Below, one piece after another: positions 10,001 to 14,825 of a DNA stretch of 14,825 nucleotides. The notes under the pieces were generated by a model. It made no database searches and was not told where the DNA came from. It saw nothing but the letters and a program-made list of their open reading frames with translations. The DNA lies in assembly GCA_002284615.2 (NCBI GenBank), contig MU069667.1, forward strand, positions 244,386 through 259,210, read 5' to 3'. The translations under genes were made by a program, and so were the position numbers. Position 1 is the stretch's first letter. Each line of letters begins with the position of its first letter. Origin of the DNA: Dunaliella salina. Taxonomy: Eukaryota; Chlorophyta; Chlorophyceae; Chlamydomonadales; Dunaliellaceae.

Positions 10001-13000
10001 GAGGAGGGTAACCATTGTGTGGACTTCCAGAGATTATAACTCAAAAACGCAAGGATAATCCACGACCAAACTTTATCAGTGCAAGTCAGTAAACGCCATC
10101 ACTTTTGGTCCTGGATTGTCCATGCGTCTTTGAGGTATGGCCAGATCAAGATCTGGATGGATACCAGATGGGGCCAAAAAATTGCCTGTTCTTTACATGC
10201 TTTCAGCATTGCTCTCCCGTGCCTGGCACCACACAATTTTAGGTTCTCATGATAGTCTGTTGCATAAGCTTTCTCTAACACTGGAGTTCTAGGGGTGCCA
10301 GTTAAAGGGCATGTGCCTGATCAGCCGCGGTGTGAACCCTAGTTTTCACCACCAAATCTTCATTCCGGACCATCTACAGGTCCAAATTGGATGACTTTTG
10401 GTGGTTTGGAGTCCTTGTACTAACAGGGAACATCATTGCAAAAAGAATGGGATGAAAATACCCAGTAATTGGTGAGATACAAAATTTCAGCCATTTCCCT
10501 TAGACAAAATCCAGCACATGGGGTGCCGAAAAGGTCAATTTTTGACCTCCTCTTTTCCTATTTTTGAACATGCAGGATATTAATATTGTATATGGCAGTT
10601 ACTAACCAAAAAAATTGGGAATGAAAAATGGCCCCAGCAGACCCAGAAAAATTTGGCAGAGGCCGCAACAATGGTTACCCCACTCTGCACAACAAAATTA
10701 AATAACCACCTTTTCTTTGCACATTGTAGTAAACCCAGCCAAAAGGTCAAACCCATTGCTCTTGTTCAAGCAAAAAGTATCAGAGCAAAAGAGTCTTACT
10801 GAAAGTCTTTGGGCAATACTACTTAAATAAAGGCCCCTCCTTTGCCCCCCCACTCCCCCACCCCCCCCTCCCACATCGCATCAAGGCTACAAGCACAACT
10901 GATACTTCCACAGAAGGTATTGGTGTCACACAATTAAGCATTTCATGACTCAAGCCTGAAAACAAGGCAAGCGCTCACCAGGAATCATCTCAATCATGGG
11001 GTGGACATAGAGAAAACATGCAGGAGCTGGAGCGAAGGTTCCTTGGTACCCACTGACCTTCTCTTGGACGAGGTGATCAGGGAAAGCTGTCCAAAATGTT
11101 CTCCATTGCACTTTTTCAGCAAAAGCGAAGCGGTCAGCCCATAGCCTTTGCATTGTCTGCATAAAACAAGCACAGGATGATCTTCCTTTTTCAGGAGATG
11201 TTGGCTGGCCATGGCTTCCTGCTGCAAAGCAAACACATGCTCTGGCCATGCTTGCTTGTTAGGGGCCCCAAATTAATGCGAAATTCGGAATTGCATGCTA
11301 AATGGCAACCAGGCTGACAGCATCCAGCATTTATTAGAAGGCTCAGCTCCGCAAAAAGTCATGCCATGCCTGAAAAAACAATCAGCATCGCAATCAGCAT
11401 CGCAAAAAAAACAATTTGCATCCAGGGTCAGCTCCGCAAAAAGTCATGCCATGCCTGGAAAAAACAATCAGCATCACAATCAGCATCGCAAAAAAAAACA
11501 ATCAGCATCCAGGGTCAGCTCCGCAAAAAGTCATGCCATGCCTGAAAAAACAATCAGCATCGCAATCAGCATCGCAAAAAAAAACAATCAGCATCCAGGG
11601 TCAGGTCCGCAAAAAGTCATGCCATGCCTGAAAAACCAATCAGCATCGCAAAAAAAAACAATCAGCATCCAGGGTCAGCTCCGCAAAAAGTCATGCCATG
11701 CCTAAAGTAACAATCAGCATCGCAATCAGCATTGCAAAAAAAAAAACAATCAGCATCCAGTGTCAGCTCCACAAAAAGTCATGCCATGCCTGAAAAAACA
11801 ATCAGCATCGCAATCAGCATCGCAACAAAAAACAATCAGCATCCAGGGTCAGCACCGCAAAAATTCATGCCATGCCTGAAAAATGTCATTCCACAAATGT
11901 CGTTTACAAAGCCTGTGACACTTTATTCTATATTCCATCCACAATGCCTGCAGTACTTCATTGTACATTCATTCGTTTACAATGCCTGCAACTTTATTTT
12001 ACATGCCATTTACATAGCCTGTAACACTTCATTTTGCATTTCATTTGCAATCCCTGCGAAACTTCATTCCAAATTTCATTAAAAATGCCTGATGAACCTC
12101 ATTTCGGCTTAAAGCCCAACTGCGGTATGGAATCATCAGGCACAAATCTTGGTACAAAATAATTAGTTACCTTGTTCTTGACCAGAGTGTGCACGCCTTG
12201 CTTGTTGATCACCTCGTGGATGGACGCGAGTGTAGCCACTTCAGATGGGCCAAGGACACCCATGATCGCTGAAAAACACACAAATGAGCCAAAAAAACAC
12301 ACAGATGGGCCAAGGACACCTGGGCCAACACACAGATGGGCCAAGGACACCTGGGCCAACACACAGATGGGCCAAGGACACCTGGGCCAACATATAGATG
12401 GGCAAACACGGGCCAACACACAGATGGGCCAAGGACACTAGGGCCAACACACAGATGGGTCAAGAACAACATACAGATGGGCCAAGGACACCTGGGCCAA
12501 CACACAGATGGGCCAAGGACACCTGGGCCAACACACAGATGGGCCAAGAACAACATACAGATGGGCCAAGAACACCTGGGCCAACACACAAATGGGCCAA
12601 GAACAACATACAGAAGGGCCAACACGGGCCAACACACAGATGGGCCAAGGACACCTGGGCCAACACACAGATGGGCCAAGGACACCTGGGCCAACACACA
12701 GATGGGCCAAGAACCACATACAGATGGGCCAAGGACACCTGGGCCAAGAACAACATATAGATGGACCAACACGGGCCAACACACAGATGGGCTAAGGACA
12801 CTTGGCCAAACACACAGATGGGCCAAGGACAACATACAAATGGGCCAAGGACACCCATGATCCCAGCAAAACACACAACAAGATGTCAAACATTGTTCTC
12901 TGCAAGCTATGCTCTTGTGACAAGGCTTGCAGCACATCCCATCCTGTTACGACAAACTGGTCAACCAGGAAGGAACACAAGCTTGGGTCCTAACCACGAG

Positions 13001-14409
13001 ACGAAGGCAGCACCTGAAGCCTGTGGTCACTCCATGCAGTGCTACCCGGGCGCTCAAAATTAAAATGAACTGAATCTACAAGGAGTAAGTACCATCTTGT
13101 GGTCACTCCCGGCAGTGATATCCTGGTGCTTATTCCAATGAATCGGATCATTGGTGTTCATGTAAGCCAGCCCAGACTAACATCCAGCAGTTTACAGACA
13201 CATGCTCCTGTGTTGTACTCACCGGTGAGTTCCTGCTGGGCATCTGTGTTCTTTGCCAAGTCCTCCACAGTCTTGCAACCATACTTGTGTAATAGCGCAT
13301 CCACCTCTCTCTTGACATCTGCATGTTACCCAGAGTTAAGAGCACAGAAAGGTTGAAGTAACTAAGACAGTCTGGTTTCCAGGAGACCAAGCATCTGGAT
13401 GGCCCCCCCCCCCCCCCCCAAAAAATTCCTTGGGAGGAGCTTGATGGACATTGTGCATACTACCTGGTGCAGGCATATCTGTGTGGCTGACCACCCAGGT
13501 TTCAGGGTTACAGGGTTACAGAAGAAAAGGCCTTCAGCCAAAACATGCGACTGCTAGCCTGCTTATAAAAAGTAACAACCTGTACACATCTGTGTGGATG
13601 ACCACCCAGGTTTCTGTTCCCCAGTGTCTTGCAAAGAATACCAGCAGGTTTGTCCTCCGACATGCGGAGAGTTGGAGAGATGGAGCAAACAACGTCCTCA
13701 ACAGCATGCACTTCAGTCAGCAGTGGAACCTCCTTCGCTAGTTGTGAAGCACCCTACCTTGCTGGGCCTGGTGAGCTTCTTGGACAAAGGCGTAGGTCGC
13801 AACATTCACTCCCAACTGCAAAGAGCGCTCAATCTCCTTCAAGTCCGCATCAAATCCTGCAAGCTTCTTCTGCGTATCCTGAGCCATCAGCAACCTTTTA
13901 AGCCAGAAGCTGTCCTTGCCAGCAGTCTTATGGATAAAGGTTTGGATTTCAGAAACACATTCTTGAAATTTCTCGAGTGCTCTCTTCAGGGAATCATCAG
14001 ACTCCAGGGCCACGATCTTCCTCTCGTCAAAGAAGTACATCATGTGCGCAATGCAAGTTGCAGCAAGGCCCATCATGACCTGTAAGGGGAGGTGAGGGAA
14101 AGTTACATCGCTTTATCCGCCTACAAGGGCAGCTGCTGAGCCGAAATACAGAAGCCTGTAACCAGACAATTCTGGGAAAAAAAAAACAGAGAGCTGAGTC
14201 ATGACCTGTAAGCAGCAAAACGTCTGCAAGTTTGTCAAACTAGTGTACCAAACTGCGGAGGAGCACAATTTTCTGCACTTGATGTGATTTTGCTGTATTA
14301 CATCGGCCCCATTAAAAGGTGCTGCCAGGCAGAATACGCACCTGGTTTGTAATTAGCTCATTGATCACTCGCTCTGCCACGTCAAGGGCTATCTTAGCGC
14401 AATGTCCCC
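2930..14409 (-). CDS. NLR-like (NB-ARC/STAND) protein gene, nine exons visible, partial at both ends
   Basis: Nine minus-strand exons (14342-14409, 13758-14079, 13223-13318, 12171-12268, 11058-11156, 7505-7642, 6442-6579, 5394-5572, 2930-3068) join with compatible phase at all eight junctions. They give 425 residues with no internal stop. Residues 1-194 are predominantly helical and amphipathic, like MLKL/HeLo-type bundles or NLR coiled-coil domains (tentative). Residues 195-273 hold a W..RF....VQW..FW..FP motif and an EF-hand-like D.D....V.V.E stretch. Residues 274-319 are a linker. Residues 320-425 are NB-ARC-like: VVVRGSPGEGKF is the P-loop and LLILNHAEE is the kinase-2/Walker B position. 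Known NB-ARC proteins are ATP/ADP switch ATPases, often innate immune or death regulators; that role is inferred here. The start codon, RNBS-B/GLPL/MHD motifs and C-terminal repeats are not in the window. The gene structure is well supported, the family fairly well, the function only by analogy. Confidence 0.8.
3579..3775. repeat. ~59-bp tandem repeat, three copies, in intron 8
   Basis: Copies begin near 3579, 3666 and 3725, sharing GATGCACATCG.CTCAACAAG and TTATGTGAATGTTC. The first copy is more diverged and followed by ~25 extra bases. An open plus-strand frame through it (3530-3850) has no recognisable product. Confidence 0.85.
3998..4148 (+). pseudogene. Inverted copy of exon 9 and its 5' splice site inside intron 8
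   Basis: This matches 2874-3024 read on the minus strand, gap-free, with 15 differences in 151 bases by hand count. Bases 3998-4092 correspond to exon 9 from DDQVQ to the end and would read as DQVQSSLNTLFCIDKETSPY, then SVLRILNHAKE. The donor gtaagc at 4093 and ~50 bases of intron are also kept. A weaker match seems to run back to about 3930, covering the exon 9 start (TTCTTGAG at 3963-3970). It has no usable upstream partner exon on the plus strand, so I treat it as a relic or regulatory antisense copy, not a second gene. Confidence 0.85.
4149..4719. other. Unique part of intron 8, nothing recognised
   Basis: A plus-strand open frame at 4156-4431 (Cys/Ser-rich) shows no domain. No repeat structure is evident. 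Confidence 0.5.
4720..4965. repeat. Degenerate tandem repeat with ACTAGT palindromes in intron 8
   Basis: GACTAGTTTTCAGCCC recurs with CAAGACTAGTTGCCCTAGAC and CTTGACAGAATTGGTAGCTA variants. The GAATTGGTAG marker appears at about 4725, 4841 and 4926, suggesting a higher-order unit over shorter ~30-bp subunits. Confidence 0.85.
4966..5393. other. Unique, pyrimidine-rich part of intron 8 next to the exon 8 donor
   Basis: It contains CCCCATTACCCCACAC-type low-complexity sequence at 5125-5200 and no supportable gene. Confidence 0.5.
5394..5572 (-). CDS. NLR-like gene, exon 8: P-loop (Walker A) with Phe in the Ser/Thr position
   Basis: The exon has 59 codons plus two bases. The acceptor is tctctgacag and the donor AACAA|gtaagc. 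VVVRGSPGEGKFTAACQAGQ is a strand plus P-loop plus helix typical of NB-ARC/STAND proteins. Later SFQAIYTANLEGC matches the strand that follows in the family. The P-loop Lys is present but the next residue, normally Ser or Thr that coordinates Mg2+, is Phe (TTC, one base from TCC Ser). If real, this should weaken nucleotide binding or hydrolysis. A sequencing error or a decaying gene are alternatives. Confidence 0.82.
5645..5712. repeat. Short tandem pair in intron 7
   Basis: ACAAAGCATCACAATATG and CACAAAGCATCAAAACATGC occur in tandem, each followed by .AACC, just before the LINE target site. Confidence 0.65.
5738..5760. repeat. Left target-site duplication of the LINE
   Basis: These 23 bases are identical to 6301-6323 and abut the first LINE base. 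Confidence 0.88.
5761..6287 (+). pseudogene. LINE ORF2 C-terminal fragment, frameshifted
   Basis: The fragment reads in one frame to a stop at 6034-6036 and continues in another frame from 6033 to TAA at 6285-6287. The first part has LSQHVVRNVSRFRLRAHRLK followed by a CDCC pair and an E-V-H. The second begins LTCRN. Together they form a C-x2-C...H...C zinc-knuckle-like end and the 'SRFRLRAH.L..ET..W' signature found after the reverse transcriptase domain in LINEs. The frame break falls between the His and the last Cys, consistent with a one-base loss. No endonuclease or RT catalytic region is present, so it is dead. Confidence 0.85.
5761..6300 (+). mobile_element. 5'-truncated LINE retrotransposon insertion with 23-nt target-site duplication
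   Basis: The insert lies between perfect direct repeats at 5738-5760 and 6301-6323 (CTCCCTCTTTCCCTTGCTAA core). It contains only the 3' end of a LINE open frame, then ATG-TAA and a very short tail with an AAATC AAATC repeat, the short-repeat 3' end common in RTE-like and other non-LTR elements. A severe 5' truncation plus a long duplication is the expected mark of target-primed reverse transcription. It sits in intron 7 of the NLR-like gene in antisense orientation. Confidence 0.88.
6301..6323. repeat. Right target-site duplication of the LINE
   Basis: This is a perfect copy of 5738-5760, directly after the LINE tail. The sequences diverge on both outer sides. Confidence 0.88.
6442..6579 (-). 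CDS. NLR-like gene, exon 7: linker before the P-loop
   Basis: The exon has 46 codons, phase 0 on both sides. The acceptor is ttgcgccag and the donor CTG|gttagt. It begins AIAKVEEFIYNQGAENQVAP and ends DQQQLMDVMLNKRL, which runs directly into VVVRGSPGEGK in exon 8. A hydrophobic strand before the P-loop is the usual NB-ARC arrangement. Its length equals that of exon 6 (138 nt). Confidence 0.78.
6836..7480. repeat. ATGAAAC / (AAT)n compound satellite filling intron 6
   Basis: The stretch has irregular repeats of AACATGAAACATGAAGC and AAACAGCAATAATAAT, with a core of nearly pure AAT/AAC triplets at about 6978-7070. It occupies about 70% of intron 6. Translations give poly-Asn on plus and Ile/Leu/Tyr plus MFHVSC-type repeats on minus, all spurious. 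Confidence 0.95.
7505..7642 (-). CDS. NLR-like gene, exon 6: degenerate EF-hand-like segment
   Basis: The exon has 46 codons in phase 0 after acceptor ttttggagcag: EGLVVFFKDEHNKRIFERMV, then DNDDPEHVDVNEINCVFF. The D.D....V.V.E..... pattern looks like an EF-hand loop and exit helix that has lost calcium-ligand spacing; similar 'V.V.EFN.FF' ends occur next to W...VPW modules. The donor used here, AAG|gttgcc, is weak compared with the other donors, so the 3' boundary is the least certain in the gene. Downstream bases run into the ATGAAAC/AAT array, where the frame stays open only as repeat translation. Confidence 0.7.
7650..8040. other. 5'-proximal unique part of intron 5 end, nothing recognised
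   Basis: The sequence is unique, with scattered short open frames and no family signal. Confidence 0.5.
8041..8140 (-). repeat. Dispersed repeat, copy in intron 5
   Basis: Read on the minus strand it runs GGGTTACAAGGGGTTACAAG, then GCGGCCTACAGCCCAAGACT and GCTGCTAATGA. The same order of blocks, diverged, occurs on the plus strand at 13503-13580. The copies look like members of one short interspersed family of unknown type. Confidence 0.5.
8118..8202. repeat. 44-bp direct duplication with CCTTGTAA motifs
   Basis: Two copies (8118-8159 and 8162-8202) of CCTTGTAACCCCTTGTAACC followed by CTTGA.ACTT.AA..GAGCCC, with a few mismatches. It lies in intron 5. Confidence 0.85.
8203..8699. other. Unique sequence in intron 5, nothing recognised
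   Basis: It lies between the 44-bp duplication and the 46-bp array. Plus-strand open frames at 8209-8495 lack any family pattern. Confidence 0.5.
8700..9340. repeat. 46-bp minisatellite in intron 5
   Basis: About 13 copies with period 46 (for example GCACCGGCAAAGG recurs at 8745 and 8791). The unit contains GGGTGCACAGTGAAGGGTGC and AAAATGAAAGGCACC. The end copies carry a GTGTGCGGAAGC variant. The gene-sense (minus) strand has no stop in any frame across the array, producing three overlapping open frames of 228-282 codons that I do not call genes. Confidence 0.95.
9341..10843. other. Non-repetitive part of intron 5, no supportable gene
   Basis: This AT-rich sequence has short open frames only. 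A plus-strand stretch at about 9553-9630 reads LWAFERDLAGLHMQELCPVC and then HSFGID before a stop, a possible transposon relic (see findings). A small perfect inverted repeat AGGTCAA/TTGACCT with a 3-base loop lies at 10532-10548. Confidence 0.5.
10844..10872 (-). other. G-rich tract with quadruplex pattern in intron 5
   Basis: On the minus strand there are four or more runs of at least three G separated by 1-3 bases (GGGAGGGGGGGTGGGGGAG, then GGGGGGG). This fits the usual G3+N1-7 quadruplex pattern on the sense strand of the NLR-like gene. It is 186 bases downstream of exon 5. Confidence 0.8.
11058..11156 (-). CDS. NLR-like gene, exon 5: W...VQW..FW motif
   Basis: The exon has 33 codons in phase 0. 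The acceptor is tttatgcag and the donor AAG|gtcagt. It reads TMQRLWADRFAFAEKVQW then RTFWTAFPDHLVQEK. The pattern W..xF....V.W..F...F resembles short 'VPWE-like' helical modules placed before nucleotide-binding domains in STAND proteins (by eye, moderate). The frame stays open past the donor for ~36 codons, so retention of the 5' part of intron 5 would add residues before a stop. The next exon fits best if gtcagt is used. Confidence 0.72.
11337..11882. repeat. ~86-bp minisatellite in intron 4
   Basis: There are about seven copies starting with TCAGCTCCGCAAAAAGTCAT (near 11341, 11427, 11512, 11600, 11675, 11763, 11848). Each holds one or two CAATCAGCATCG subrepeats and runs of 6-10 A. Lengths vary mostly through the A runs and loss of a subrepeat. 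Open frames across it are repeat translations, not genes. Confidence 0.92.
11886..12095. repeat. Degenerate ~36-bp tandem repeat beside the 86-bp array
   Basis: About six diverged copies of a unit with the consensus TTTACAATGCCTGCAACACT followed by TCATTTTACATTTCA. It directly precedes the bases before the exon 4 donor. Its level of divergence suggests it is older than the 86-bp array next to it. Confidence 0.8.
12171..12268 (-). CDS. NLR-like gene, exon 4; its 5' end resembles the adjacent minisatellite
   Basis: The acceptor is gtttttcag and the donor AAG|gtaact. Two bases complete an Ala codon, then 32 codons follow (IMGVLGPSEVATLASIHEVI...VHTLVKNK). The segment is helical and ends in phase 0. 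Its first ~21 bases, coding for GVLGPS, are nearly the same as part of the 31-bp repeat unit that fills the preceding intron. In one frame the last repeat copies read straight into this exon without a stop, repeating 'VLGPS'. Either the array was seeded from the exon edge or the exon edge was recruited from repeat. Confidence 0.78.
12270..12875. repeat. 31-bp minisatellite in intron 3, bracketed by two copies of the exon 4 edge
   Basis: The unit is CAGATGGGCCAAGGACACC plus TGGGCCAACACA, with ~22-bp variants (ending in AACAACATA) interspersed. The array is stop-free in all six frames over long spans, so it yields many spurious open frames. The distal end (12837-12875) carries the same ATGGGCCAAGGACACCCATG block as the exon 4 acceptor region (12241-12280), but with TG instead of the AG acceptor. 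Confidence 0.93.
13017..13130. repeat. Degenerate direct repeat pair in intron 3
   Basis: Two diverged copies about 77 bases apart share TGTGGTCACTCC then GCAGTG.TA.CC and GCGCT/TGCTT-like ends (13022-13050 and 13098-13126). Confidence 0.6.
13223..13318 (-). CDS. NLR-like gene, exon 3
   Basis: The acceptor is acatgcag and the donor ACCG|gtgagt. It takes two bases to complete an Asp codon (G|AT) from exon 2, then has 31 codons (VKREVDALLHKYGC..., TVEDLAKN, DAQQELT), then one base. The charged, Leu-spaced helix continues the N-terminal bundle. A different, longer open frame spans the same bases but ignores both splice sites; phase continuity with exons 2 and 4 picks this one. Confidence 0.8.
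13403..13419. repeat. C17 homopolymer in intron 2
   Basis: Seventeen C in a row on plus, so G17 in the gene's sense strand. The length is prone to sequencing error. Confidence 0.97.
13472..13614. repeat. 30-bp direct repeat pair in intron 2
   Basis: TGTGTGGCTGACCACCCAGG and TGTGTGGATGACCACCCAGG sit about 113 bases apart, each followed by TTTC. The pair flanks most of the dispersed repeat at 13503-13580, so it could be a diverged duplication made by its insertion. Confidence 0.7.
13503..13580 (+). repeat. Dispersed repeat, copy in intron 2
   Basis: CAGGGTTACAGGGTTACAGA, then GGCCTTCAGCCAAAACATGC and CTGCTTATAA, parallels the inverted copy at 8041-8140. Confidence 0.45.
13758..14079 (-). CDS. 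NLR-like gene, exon 2: helical N-terminal bundle
   Basis: This is the longest exon: 107 codons plus one base. The acceptor is ccttacag and the donor CAAG|gtaggg. It starts VMMGLAATCIAHMMYFFDER, followed by LKRALEKFQECVSEIQTFI, WLKRLLMAQDTQKKLAGFD and LKEIERSLQLGVNVATYAFV. The heptad-like hydrophobic spacing, an F-x-E-C-hydrophobic motif and a late 'ADLKEIERSLQL' helix resemble MLKL N-terminal/HeLo-type four-helix bundles and plant MCAfunc-like helical domains. That resemblance is by eye only. In such proteins the bundle acts as an oligomerising or membrane-acting effector. An antisense open frame over the same bases has no matching splice logic. Confidence 0.8.
14199..14212 (-). promoter_or_regulatory. 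Duplicate of the exon 2 splice acceptor, 126 bases upstream in intron 1
   Basis: TCATGACCTGTAAG on plus is identical at 14073-14086 (the real acceptor, read on minus as CTTACAG|GTCATGA) and here. Use of this copy would begin with the same V-M codons but meets a stop before joining exon 2, so it would be a decoy or an unproductive alternative acceptor. Confidence 0.6.
14342..14409 (-). CDS. NLR-like gene, exon 1 of those visible
   Basis: The exon has two bases completing an upstream codon, then 22 codons (GHCAKIALDVAERV...ITNQ). The acceptor is ctttctag after a pyrimidine-leaning stretch and the donor is CAG|gtgcgt. It ends in phase 0 and joins exon 2 without a frame change. The residues form an amphipathic helix. 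It enters in phase 1, so at least one more coding exon lies upstream. I found no convincing one between 14410 and the window edge: the only candidate donors (near 14520) give the wrong phase. Confidence 0.75.
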
Positions 14410-14737
14410 CTAGAAAGGCATGAACAAGACGGAATGCTGTAAGCAGTTGTCAAATCCGACCCCACATCCCTCCTGATGCCTCAAACAAACAAGCAGGGTG
14501 ACCATCTGCCCATCCTTAAAACCTACGTTATTTGCAGACCTGCCTTCCCAAATAATTGAGCATGGATCTACTGCATGCGCGTTCACCGCCACCACACTGC
14601 TGCTGGTGACCAAGTGGAACACACATCTTGCATATCCACTAACAGACTGCAGTATCCTCAAGCATGGACAAGGAGGATAAGGGTGGTGCAAGCTGCACAG
14701 GAAACTATCAGAATCAACGGCGTGCGTGCAAGCACAC
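14410..14737. other. Intron upstream of exon 1, no supportable exon
   Basis: The minus frame is open over 14410-14772, but its only candidate donors (gtaggt and gtctgc near 14520-14545) end in phases 0 or 2 and exon 1 needs phase 1. It is likely intron, with the 5' exons outside the window. Confidence 0.5.
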
Positions 14738-14825
14738 TTTTTTGTGTGTGTGAGTGTATGCGTGTGTTTCATGTGTGCATGCGTGCGTGTGTGTACGCAT
14801 GTGTGCGTGCGCGCGCGCGCGCGTG
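14738..14825. repeat. (TG)n / (CG)n alternating purine-pyrimidine tract at the right edge
   Basis: An imperfect TG/CATG/CG alternation ends in pure GCGCGC. It is the type of sequence known to favour Z-DNA. Fill of the last ~85 bases is complete and the window ends inside it. Confidence 0.95.

Noticed and set aside
10950..11057. Extension of exon 5 past gtcagt (VSGYQGTFAPAP...)
   Set aside because: The frame is open but has no domain continuity, and exon 6 joins cleanly to the gtcagt donor; kept only as a possible retained-intron product.
11295..11705. 136-codon plus-strand frame (SASQSASQKK repeats)
   Set aside because: Translation of the ~86-bp satellite.
12209..12937. 242-codon minus-strand frame and plus-strand frames of up to 174 codons
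   Set aside because: Translations of the 31-bp minisatellite; the real exon 4 uses another frame relative to the longest one.
13148..13390. 80-codon minus-strand frame over exon 3
   Set aside because: Wrong frame; exon 3 with acceptor at 13319-13320 and donor at 13221-13222 keeps phase with exons 2 and 4.
13594..14085. 163-codon plus-strand frame
   Set aside because: Antisense shadow of exon 2, which has matching splice sites and phases on minus.
1..14825. Bacterial or phage origin with operons
   Set aside because: GT-AG introns with phase-matched exons, a LINE with target duplication, and long satellites indicate a eukaryotic nuclear genome.

Overview
The window looks like nuclear DNA from a eukaryote, most likely a green alga. 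It has a spliced gene with canonical GT-AG introns, very low coding density and abundant private tandem repeats. It also has a LINE fragment whose C-terminus resembles chlorophyte LINEs, and dinucleotide repeats at both edges. A Dunaliella-type chlorophyte would fit, but the species assignment is inference.

The main content is one split gene on the minus strand, running from about 14409 down to 2930 and open at both ends. Nine exons (68, 322, 96, 98, 99, 138, 138, 179 and 139 nt) join with matching codon phase at every junction and give 425 residues. The product reads as an NLR-like STAND protein. It starts with a helical N-terminal region (four-helix-bundle or MLKL/HeLo-like, tentative) in exons 1-4. 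A segment with a W...VQW..FW..FP motif and a degenerate EF-hand-like stretch follows in exons 5-6, then a linker in exon 7. Exons 8-9 hold an NB-ARC-like nucleotide-binding region. Both signature motifs are off consensus: the Walker A Ser/Thr is Phe (GSPGEGKF), and the Walker B acidic position is Asn-His (LLILNH). The 5' end lies beyond 14409 and the rest of the NB-ARC and C-terminus was not found below 2930.

Most of the large introns carry their own repeats. Intron 3 (12269-13222) has a 31-bp minisatellite related to the first bases of exon 4. Intron 4 (11157-12170) has an ~86-bp array next to an ~36-bp array. Intron 5 (7643-11057) has a 46-bp array, a 44-bp duplication and a C-rich tract. 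Intron 6 (6580-7504) is almost entirely an ATGAAAC/AAT array. Intron 7 (5573-6441) holds a 5'-truncated LINE in antisense with a 23-nt target-site duplication. Intron 8 (3069-5393) holds two tandem-repeat patches and, most notably, an inverted copy of exon 9 with its 5' splice site (3998-4148, 136/151 identical to 2874-3024).

The left 2.9 kb has no recognised gene. It contains a (TC)n tract, a GCA-repeat open frame, and one plus-strand coiled-coil-like open stretch (about 1054-1268) that may be an exon or relic. No tRNA, rRNA, CRISPR, promoter or terminator could be supported.

The strongest hypothesis is that the nascent NLR-like transcript can fold its Walker B exon and 5' splice site against an intronic antisense copy. 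This would be a possible self-contained dsRNA or splicing switch on a degenerate immune-receptor-type gene.
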